This document shows positions 6,475-11,487 of a stretch of DNA of 11,487 nt, one piece after another (the stretch's first letter is position 1; every line of letters starts with the position of its first letter). The stretch is taken from NCBI GenBank assembly GCA_903938955.1, contig CAJAFJ010000600.1:1-11487 (forward strand), in the 5' to 3' direction. This DNA is from an uncultured beta proteobacterium. GTDB taxonomy: Bacteria; Pseudomonadota; Gammaproteobacteria; Burkholderiales; Burkholderiaceae. The notes beneath the pieces were generated by a model. That model made no database searches and was not told the DNA's origin. It worked only from the letters and a program-made list of their open reading frames with translations. The translations under genes and the position numbers were made by a program.

Positions 6475-7170
6475 ATGCCTACTGATTCCACTGCCCGATC
6501 TGTTGTTGATTGGCGCGCGATATTTCTGAACGATTTCTGGTTCAAATTTTTGGGCACCAGTGCCTTCATGTCGCTTTTTTTCTGGGCCTATCTTTTTCTA
6601 CTGAAGAACCCCGCGTTCCCGGTGACGGTCATGCCGCTGACGGTGATCGACCAGTGGGTCGGTTTTGCGCCGCTGGCACTGATCCCGTATCTGTCCCTGT
6701 GGATTTACTGCTCACTGCCCGTGACCTTGATGCCCACGCGTGCAAGGCTGCTGAACTTCGGGTTCTGGATTGGCGCCATGTGCTTGTTCGCCTTGTCTAT
6801 CTTTTATTGGTGGCCCAATGCCATGCCACCGGCCGATATCGATTGGGCGCAGTATCCCGGTGTGGCTTTTCTCAAGGCCGTGGATGCGGCTGGTAATGCC
6901 TGCCCTTCGCTGCACGTGGCGGCGGCGGTGTATTCGAGTTTCTGGGTGTACTGGTTGATGCGCGAGCTGCGCCTGGGGTGGCGCGCGCAGGCGATTCAGA
7001 TTTTGTGGGGCGTGGCCATTGTGTACTCCACCATGGCCACCAAGCAGCATGTGTCGCTGGATGTGCTGGCGGGAACGGTGCTGGGCATTGTGTTTGCCCT
7101 GAGTTCCCGCTGGTTTGATCGCCAACTGCAACCCTCTCTCATCAATCTCAGCGCTGACCGCGTGCGATGA
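6475..7170 (+). CDS. PAP2-type membrane phosphatase/transferase (inositol phosphorylceramide synthase-like branch)
   Basis: A 231-residue protein with about six membrane segments (roughly 22-43, 62-80, 94-113, 145-162, 173-188 and 195-211). PAP2 motif C2 is PSLH (144-147, His147) and motif C3 is STMATKQHVSLD (185-196, with His192 and Asp196 forming the expected His-Asp pair). The first motif of classical lipid phosphate phosphatases, KxxxxxxRP, is absent. That loss, together with TKQHxxxD, resembles the PAP2 branch related to inositol phosphorylceramide synthases, whose members can transfer a phospho-head group as well as hydrolyse it. A role in attaching or removing a phospholipid-derived group, perhaps on the pigment, is inference only. 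It leads the plus-strand arm and is followed by a 70-base gap before the second ACP. Confidence 0.85.
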   Translation: MPTDSTARSVVDWRAIFLNDFWFKFLGTSAFMSLFFWAYLFLLKNPAFPVTVMPLTVIDQWVGFAPLALIPYLSLWIYCSLPVTLMPTRARLLNFGFWIGAMCLFALSIFYWWPNAMPPADIDWAQYPGVAFLKAVDAAGNACPSLHVAAAVYSSFWVYWLMRELRLGWRAQAIQILWGVAIVYSTMATKQHVSLDVLAGTVLGIVFALSSRWFDRQLQPSLINLSADRVR

Positions 7171-7240
7171 TTGACGCTTATTCCGTATTACCTAGCAAGG
7201 CGAACCCCGTGCACATGATGTGGCGGGCTTTCTGTATCTC

Positions 7241-7513
7241 ATGAACGATCACGACATCGCATTCCGCGCCGAATTAAAAGCGTACATCCTTGCCGCTGTG
7301 GACAAGACAGAACCTGCCGACGGGCTGCGCGACGACGAACCGTGGTTCGGGCCAGAGTCCCGGTTGGATCTGGATTCGCTTGATGCGCTGCAGATTTCCA
7401 TGGCGATTCAAAAAAAATACCGCGTGCGCATGCCCGACAGCAAAGACACGCGCCGCGCCATGGTCTCGCTATTGGCTCTGGCTGAGTATCTGCGCACGCA
7501 TCAACCGGCATGA
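7241..7513 (+). CDS. Acyl carrier protein, second type (plus-strand arm)
   Basis: A 90-residue carrier protein. The attachment site is RLDLDSLDALQI, with Ser46 as the phosphopantetheine acceptor. The segment after it, QKKYRVRMPDSKDTRR, is unusually basic for an ACP and clearly differs from the ACP on the minus strand, pointing to a different partner set. I chose ATG at 7241 (MNDHDIAFRAEL); an in-frame GTG at 7220 would add the seven residues MAGFLYL, which do not look like ACP sequence. The stop overlaps the start of the following ketosynthase by 4 bases (ATGA), so this ACP most likely serves that enzyme. The preceding 70-base gap holds no convincing promoter. Confidence 0.9.
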   Translation: MNDHDIAFRAELKAYILAAVDKTEPADGLRDDEPWFGPESRLDLDSLDALQISMAIQKKYRVRMPDSKDTRRAMVSLLALAEYLRTHQPA

Positions 7514-8571
7514 AGCCGGTGTATCTCACGGGTCGCGGGCTGGCTTGTTCGCTGGGCTTGAATGTGGCGACATCGTTGACGGCCCTGCAGCAAGGTGACG
7601 ACGTCGCTTCGTTCTATTCTTTGCCTGGTGAGTCAGACGCCCGCATTCCGTATCGCGCCATTGCTGACGGTCAGGAGGATTGGAATGAGCGCGCCCGCGC
7701 GCTCATTCGGCGAGTCGCCTTTGACGCGGGAGCGCAATACGCCCGCCAAGGGGCGTTGTTCATCGCCACGTCGTCGTTCGATATCGGTGCCGTGGAGCAA
7801 GGTGCGGCAGGCATGGATTACCAGGCATTCGCCGACAAGATCGCCGGTTGGCTGGGCTGGGCAGGGCCGGTGTACGTGGTCAGCACGGCCTGCACCTCCA
7901 GTCTCAATGCCATGATGGCCGCGCATGCGTTGCTGCGCAACGGCGAGGTGCAAGATGCGCTGGTGCTTGGCGTGGAGTTAAATAATCGACTGACTTTAGG
8001 TGGCTTCGCCGCCCTGCAATTGCTCTCACCTGGCCGCAGTAAACCGTTTGGTTTGGATCGCGATGGCTTGGTGTTGGGTGAGGCGGTCGCTGCGCTGCGC
8101 TTGTCCACACGCGAAACAGCACCCTGGAAAATGTTGGGTGGCGCCAATGTGGTGGATGGCAAGCAACCAACCAGCGCCTCTGCTTCAGCGGTTGTTCGCA
8201 TGTACGAAAGTGCGTTGGCACAGTGTGGTTTGGCAGCTGATGCCATCGACCTCATTAAGGTCCAGGCCGCTGGTAGTCCGGGTAACGATGCGATTGAGGC
8301 GCAGGGCTTGCGTGACATGTTTCAAGTCGTCCCACCCCTGGCCTCACTCAAGGCAGCTATCGGACACACCATGGGCGCTTCCGGTGCCGCAGAAATCGCT
8401 CTGCTCACCGCCTGTCTGGAGCAAGACGTGTGGCCGAGGTATGCCGATGCGGTGGACGAGAGCCTGGGTGTCAACCTTGCTGTGCACCAGCCAGATTCAG
8501 TGCGCCGAGTCATGGCGACCATTTTGGGATTCGGCGGCGGGCATGCCACGGTGGTGTTGGAGCGCGCATGA
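7510..8571 (+). CDS. Divergent beta-ketoacyl synthase (KS2) with Cys-Gln-His active site
   Basis: A 353-residue KAS I/II-like protein, shorter than usual. The nucleophile elbow STACTSS carries Cys128, and KAAIGHTMGASG carries Lys281 and His286. In the second motif, normally HGTxTxxND, the sequence is QAAGSPGND: Gln252 stands exactly where the first catalytic His should be, while the ending PxND is kept. The GFGGGHA motif near the C-terminus is intact. The protein may still bind acyl groups and condense with one His, or it may have become an acyl-transfer or priming enzyme; sequence alone cannot decide. It overlaps the second ACP upstream and a short KS-like partner downstream by 4 bases each, mirroring the KS/CLF arrangement of the APE arm. 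It could supply beta-ketoacyl precursors for the DarA/DarB pair, but that is inference. Confidence 0.87.
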   Translation: MKPVYLTGRGLACSLGLNVATSLTALQQGDDVASFYSLPGESDARIPYRAIADGQEDWNERARALIRRVAFDAGAQYARQGALFIATSSFDIGAVEQGAAGMDYQAFADKIAGWLGWAGPVYVVSTACTSSLNAMMAAHALLRNGEVQDALVLGVELNNRLTLGGFAALQLLSPGRSKPFGLDRDGLVLGEAVAALRLSTRETAPWKMLGGANVVDGKQPTSASASAVVRMYESALAQCGLAADAIDLIKVQAAGSPGNDAIEAQGLRDMFQVVPPLASLKAAIGHTMGASGAAEIALLTACLEQDVWPRYADAVDESLGVNLAVHQPDSVRRVMATILGFGGGHATVVLERA

Positions 8572-9119
8572 GTCACTTTACCGTCAGTGGACGCTGCATC
8601 GCCGCCCCGCCGCCTGCTGATTGGCGTGAACAACTGGCGCAATGGCTGGGTGCCAAGCCCCGTCGTATGGGCACTTGGGCTGAATTGGGGCTGTATGGCG
8701 CATTGCGCTGCATGGCCGATGCCGGAGAAAAAACGTTGCCACCGGATGCGCTATTGCTGTTGTCCAGTCGACGCGGCACTTATACCGCCACCAGCGCCGC
8801 CTTGGTCCAGATGCATGACAGCTTGCCATTGCCGCTGACGTTCCTGCAAACACAGCCAAGCCAATTGTTGGCTTTGTTGGCCGCACAAATGGATTGGACC
8901 GGCCATGCCTGTTTTCTCGCCGGTGCGCAACCGCAGGACGTGTTGCGATTAGCGGCTGCGCAGGCAGGGGAAGGCGGGGTGCTATTGGGTTGTGTGGATG
9001 AAACGAACGATGGTTCAACGAACTGGCTGAGGCTTCGCCGCGGTGTGATCGAAAAATACGATTTTGTTTCCGCTTTTTCGGATTGGATGTCCCCGCTTGA
9101 TGTCAGTCATGGGGTCTAG
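8568..9119 (+). CDS. Short ketosynthase-like, chain-length-factor-like protein (CLF2)
   Basis: A 183-residue protein resembling the N-terminal half of a ketosynthase. SSRRGTYTATSAAL (66-79) matches the region before the KS dimer interface, and TFLQTQPSQLLALLAAQ (91-107) matches the helix before the active site. GHACFLAGAQ (112-121) aligns without gaps to GPAYVVSTAC of the APE ketosynthase, putting Gln121 at the catalytic Cys. Cys-to-Gln is the known hallmark of type II polyketide chain length factors. No later KS motifs are present. I chose ATG at 8568 because it overlaps the KS2 stop by 4 bases (ATGA) and has GGAG five bases upstream (8559-8562); the open frame further upstream lies inside KS2. 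It would be the non-catalytic partner of KS2. Confidence 0.72.
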   Translation: MSHFTVSGRCIAAPPPADWREQLAQWLGAKPRRMGTWAELGLYGALRCMADAGEKTLPPDALLLLSSRRGTYTATSAALVQMHDSLPLPLTFLQTQPSQLLALLAAQMDWTGHACFLAGAQPQDVLRLAAAQAGEGGVLLGCVDETNDGSTNWLRLRRGVIEKYDFVSAFSDWMSPLDVSHGV

Positions 9120-9127
9120 CTTGCCCG

Positions 9128-9155
9128 TTGGCATCCATAGTTGGAATGATAAAAT
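9128..9155 (+). promoter_or_regulatory. Candidate sigma-70-like promoter for darA-darB
   Basis: TTGGCA (9128-9133) and TAAAAT (9150-9155) are separated by 16 bases, each matching five of six consensus bases. Transcription would begin near 9162, about 43 bases before the darA start. A small inverted repeat, GGAAT-GATAAA-ATTCC (9143-9158), spans the -10 box. The 85-base gap after an otherwise tightly overlapped gene set supports a separate promoter here. Confidence 0.5.
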
Positions 9156-9191
9156 TCCTACCACTTTTTCAATATCCATCAACTATGGATG
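9132..9191. repeat. Perfect 12-bp inverted repeat flanking the darA promoter -10 region (operator candidate)
   Basis: CATCCATAGTTG at 9132-9143 is the exact reverse complement of CAACTATGGATG at 9180-9191, with 36 bases between. The right arm is nested in a second small palindrome, ATCCAT-CAACT-ATGGAT (9174-9190). The left arm lies between the -35 and -10 boxes of the candidate darA promoter, and the right arm in the leader 13 bases before the start codon. A transcript from that promoter would lack the left arm, so the pair more likely works as DNA; only read-through RNA from the upstream operon could fold it. No run of T follows, so it is not a typical terminator. Confidence 0.5.
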
Positions 9192-9204
9192 ACTTTACAG
9201 TTGC

Positions 9205-10194
9205 ATGGCGCCATTGAACACAATTGACTCCCCCACCCGTTCCCGGGCCAAGCGCATTTTGGTGCTGTCTTACTCACAAACCGGGCAACTTGCCGACATC
9301 ACGCAGAGCATCGTGGCGCCACTGCAGCAGTGCAGTCACTTCGCTGTTCACATCGAGATCTTGCGCCCGGTTGCGCCCTATCCTTTTCCGTGGCGGTTTT
9401 TCAGCTTCCTTGATGCCTTTCCCGAATCTGCCCAGATGGTGGCGCCCTCGTTGCACCCCTTGTCCCTGACGGGGGACGAAGATTTTGATCTGGTGATCCT
9501 GCCTTATCAGGTCTGGTTTCTCGCCCCCTCGCTGCCCATCACCGCCTTTCTCAAACATCCGCTGGCCAAAAAACTATTGGCGGGCAAGCCGGTGGTGACC
9601 GTCATTGCCTGTCGCAACATGTGGATGCTGGCGCAAGACAAGATGAAGAGTTTGCTGGCTACCTGCGGCGCGCGTTTGCTGGACAACGTCGCGCTGGTTG
9701 ATCCCAGCCCGACCATGACCACCCTGTTCACCACGCCCGCGTGGCTGCTAAGCGGCAAGCGCGATTTTTTACCGGGCTGGCCCGTAGCCGGGATAGATGC
9801 AGCCAGCATAAAAGCGGCCAGCCGTTTTGGCTGCGCGCTGCGCGATGCCTTGCAGGGCGACCAGGAGCGCGGCACGGCGCCTTTGCTCGCCGGTTTGAAG
9901 GCGGCAAACTCTGATCCAAGTCTACTGTTCAGCGAAAAAGCGGCCACCCGAAGCTTCTACCTTTGGGGTAAGTTGCTGCGTGCCGTGGGTGAGCCGGGGC
10001 AGTTGCGTCGCCGTCCTTTTCTCATGTTGTATGTGATTTTCTTGATCACCCTGATCTTGACCATCGTGCCCTTGAGCTTGCTGATACAGGCTGTATTGCG
10101 GCCTTTCTTGCAGCGGAAGTTCGCCGCACTCAAGCAAAAATTTGACGCGCCGTCGGGTTCCGGTATCGAGAGGATGTCTTTGTATGAGCCATGA
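9205..10194 (+). CDS. darA: Dialkylresorcinol condensing enzyme DarA-like
   Basis: A 329-residue protein resembling the DarA family. The N-terminal ILVLSYSQTGQLADI (18-32) is a flavodoxin-like strand-loop-helix with a phosphate-binding-type SQTGQ loop. FDLVILPYQVWFLAPSLPI (94-112) and GKPVVTVIACRNMWMLAQ (127-144) follow the same alternating fold, and a single hydrophobic segment near the C-terminus (about 271-298) suggests membrane association. DarA proteins of flexirubin and dialkylresorcinol clusters act with DarB to form the 2,5-dialkyl-1,3-cyclohexanedione/resorcinol core from two fatty-acid-derived chains. The usual aromatising enzyme DarC is not in the window. The ATG at 9205 has no strong Shine-Dalgarno sequence; it follows the inverted repeat region. 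The family call rests on recognisable pattern and on the adjoining darB. Confidence 0.8.
   Translation: MAPLNTIDSPTRSRAKRILVLSYSQTGQLADITQSIVAPLQQCSHFAVHIEILRPVAPYPFPWRFFSFLDAFPESAQMVAPSLHPLSLTGDEDFDLVILPYQVWFLAPSLPITAFLKHPLAKKLLAGKPVVTVIACRNMWMLAQDKMKSLLATCGARLLDNVALVDPSPTMTTLFTTPAWLLSGKRDFLPGWPVAGIDAASIKAASRFGCALRDALQGDQERGTAPLLAGLKAANSDPSLLFSEKAATRSFYLWGKLLRAVGEPGQLRRRPFLMLYVIFLITLILTIVPLSLLIQAVLRPFLQRKFAALKQKFDAPSGSGIERMSLYEP
10168..10174 (+). promoter_or_regulatory. Shine-Dalgarno sequence of darB
   Basis: GAGAGGA lies 9 bases before the ATG at 10184, inside the end of darA. It is one of the clearest ribosome binding sites in the window and fixes the darB start over the earlier in-frame TTG at 10142. 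Confidence 0.7.
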
Positions 10195-11317
10195 AGTTTT
10201 TCTGACACGCACATCGGCCTACCTGCCGTTGGCTCCCGTGGGCAATGACGAGATGGAGTCGGTACTCGGCATGGTCGGTGGGCGTCCTTCCCGGGCACGT
10301 CGCATTGTGTTGCGCAACAACGGCATTCAGAGTCGTCACTATGCGCTGGACCCGGCCACCGGTGAACCGGTGATGACCAACGCTGAACTGGCCGCAGAAG
10401 CTGTGCGCGCCCTGGGCGATATCGGCCTCGTGGACTGCCTGGCAACCGCCACGTCGCGCCCCGATCAATTGATGCCGGCGCATGGGGTGATGGTGCATGG
10501 CGCTCTGGGGTGGCCGCGTTTGGAAGTGGCCTCGCTGGCCGGTATTTGCGTCGCAGGCGCGACGGCGTTCAAGTACGCCTGGATGGCGGTGCGTGCCGGT
10601 GAAGCCCAGCGTGCGGTGGCAGTGGCCTCAGAGATGGCCTCGCTCGCTTTGCGCGCCCGCAATTTTGACGCCGAAGCCGAGTACAAAGTCAACGAACTCG
10701 AAGAGCGCCCTGAAATCGCTTTTGAAAAAGACTTCCTGCGCTGGATGCTGTCCGACGGTGCTGGTGCCGTGCTGCTGGAGAACAAACCCAGCGGGCCGCT
10801 CAGCCTGAAAGTGCGGTGGGTCGAGTTGTCGTCCGCCGCGCATGAACTCCCCGCCTGCATGTATTCCGGTGCTGAAAAGAACGCCGATGATTCGTTAACC
10901 GGCTGGCAATCGTTCTCGACGCACGAGTGGGCCACGCGTTCGGTCTTCACGGTGAAGCAGGATGTGAAGCTGCTCAACGAACATGTCATTCGCGCCACGC
11001 TCACCGACCCGCTGCGCGAGTTGGTGAAAAAGCACCATCTGGCCGGCCAAACAATCGACTGGTTCCTGCCGCACTACTCCTCCAACTATTTTGCCGAAGC
11101 GGTGGCGCAGGGTGTGGCCGAAGCCGGTTTGAACATTCCGCGCGAGAACTGGTTTACCAACCTGGTTCAAAAAGGCAACACCGGGTCTGCGTCACCCTTC
11201 ATCATGCTGGATGAGTTGTTTCATTCAGGCCGCATCCAGCAAGGGCACACCTTGTTGATGTACATCCCCGAAAGCGGCCGCTTCTCCAGCGGTTTTATCT
11301 TCATGGAAGCGGTCTGA
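10184..11317 (+). CDS. darB: Dialkylresorcinol synthase DarB-like, beta-ketoacyl-ACP synthase III family
   Basis: A 377-residue KAS III (FabH-like) protein with an intact Cys-His-Asn triad: Cys122 in LAGICVAGATA, His297 in LPHYSSNYF and Asn332 in QKGNTGSAS. RRIVLRNNGIQSRHYAL (39-55) matches the DarB/StlD-type N-terminal region. In dialkylresorcinol and flexirubin pathways DarB joins a beta-ketoacyl thioester with a second acyl chain, and with DarA this yields the cyclohexanedione that is then aromatised to the resorcinol. It overlaps darA by 11 bases and the next gene by one base (TGATG), so the three are probably co-translated. All active-site residues are present and the length is normal, so an active enzyme is expected. 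Chain lengths of the alkyl groups cannot be predicted from the sequence. Confidence 0.88.
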   Translation: MSHEVFLTRTSAYLPLAPVGNDEMESVLGMVGGRPSRARRIVLRNNGIQSRHYALDPATGEPVMTNAELAAEAVRALGDIGLVDCLATATSRPDQLMPAHGVMVHGALGWPRLEVASLAGICVAGATAFKYAWMAVRAGEAQRAVAVASEMASLALRARNFDAEAEYKVNELEERPEIAFEKDFLRWMLSDGAGAVLLENKPSGPLSLKVRWVELSSAAHELPACMYSGAEKNADDSLTGWQSFSTHEWATRSVFTVKQDVKLLNEHVIRATLTDPLRELVKKHHLAGQTIDWFLPHYSSNYFAEAVAQGVAEAGLNIPRENWFTNLVQKGNTGSASPFIMLDELFHSGRIQQGHTLLMYIPESGRFSSGFIFMEAV

Positions 11318-11487
11318 TGGACGTGAACGACGTGCCCCAAGAGGGCAATTGCACACTGGGCACGCACCGCAAGGCGCTGTACGCCAAAGATGCCGAGGGC
11401 AAGATGGTGATCGTCCCCTCGCGCGGTTCGGAAGTGGACGAGACCGTCACCCTGCAGGCGGTGCACCGCATGCAGGCACTGACCGAC
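11317..11487 (+). CDS. Unrecognised protein coupled to darB (N-terminal 57 residues, cut by window end)
   Basis: An open frame starts at the ATG that shares its A with the darB stop (TGATG) and runs without a stop to the window end. The visible residues begin MDVNDVPQEGNCTLGTHRK and continue as a polar, soluble-looking sequence (ALYAKDAEGKM, then VIVPSRGSEVDETVT) with no signal peptide or membrane segment. I do not recognise a family with certainty. One-base coupling to darB argues that it is a real gene in the DAR operon, possibly an accessory or aromatising step, but nothing visible proves that. It is too short for the complete list of ORFs above a usual length cut-off. Confidence 0.65.
   Translation, partial: MDVNDVPQEGNCTLGTHRKALYAKDAEGKMVIVPSRGSEVDETVTLQAVHRMQALTD

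Noticed and set aside
7171..7192. TTGACG as a -35 box for a promoter before ACP2
   Set aside because: The best -10 at 16 bases (TAGCAA) matches only three of six positions.
8430..8567. Longer version of CLF2 starting at 8430
   Set aside because: It lies within KS2 coding sequence in another frame, and the ATG at 8568 has a GGAG site and ATGA overlap.
9132..9191. 12-bp inverted repeat as a rho-independent terminator for the KS2/CLF2 operon
   Set aside because: The loop would be 36 bases, the stem is AT-rich in part, and no T-run follows the right arm.
9185..9217. Ten-codon leader frame (MDDFTVAWRH) overlapping the darA start
   Set aside because: No ribosome binding site and no coding signature; frames this short arise freely by chance.

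Overview
The window holds most of a pigment-type polyketide locus: an aryl polyene (APE) gene set on the minus strand, and on the plus strand a dialkylresorcinol (DAR) gene pair with an extra carrier-protein/ketosynthase set. The two arms diverge from a roughly 100-bp intergenic region at 6371-6474. GC-rich coding sequence, dense 4-base ATGA overlaps and the gene types fit a betaproteobacterium (Burkholderiales or Rhodocyclales). That placement is an inference from style; no taxonomic marker gene is present.

Minus-strand arm, in transcription order from 6370 down to 1: acyl carrier protein, multi-pass membrane protein (COG4648-like), LolA-like periplasmic lipoprotein carrier, membrane-anchored NodB-type polysaccharide deacetylase, a 141-bp gap with a palindrome, ketosynthase (ApeO-like), truncated ketosynthase-like chain-length-factor partner (ApeC-like), ApeP-like hotdog dehydratase, acyl-AMP ligase (ApeH-like), and the first 26 codons of a second, FabZ/ApeI-like dehydratase cut by the window edge. 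The expected logic is that the ligase activates an aryl acid starter, the KS pair extends it on the ACP, the dehydratases make the polyene, and LolA and the membrane proteins serve assembly or export to the outer membrane. Ketoreductase, methyltransferase, acyl/glycosyltransferase and MMPL exporter genes usual for APE loci are not in the window and probably lie beyond position 1.

Plus-strand arm: a PAP2-type membrane phosphatase/transferase, a second ACP, a divergent ketosynthase (KS2) whose first active-site His is replaced by Gln, a short KS-like protein with Gln where the catalytic Cys should be (CLF-like), a putative promoter region with a perfect 12-bp inverted repeat, then darA, darB (KAS III with intact Cys-His-Asn triad), and the start of an unrecognised gene translationally coupled to darB.

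Taken together this looks like a proteobacterial flexirubin/arcuflavin-type locus, in which an aryl polyene carboxylic acid is combined with a dialkylresorcinol. The least explained parts are the second ACP-KS2-CLF2 set, the PAP2 protein, the deacetylase with an altered motif 3, and the darB-coupled unknown gene. No RNA genes, CRISPR arrays or insertion sequences were seen, and no gene-free stretch exceeds 150 bases.
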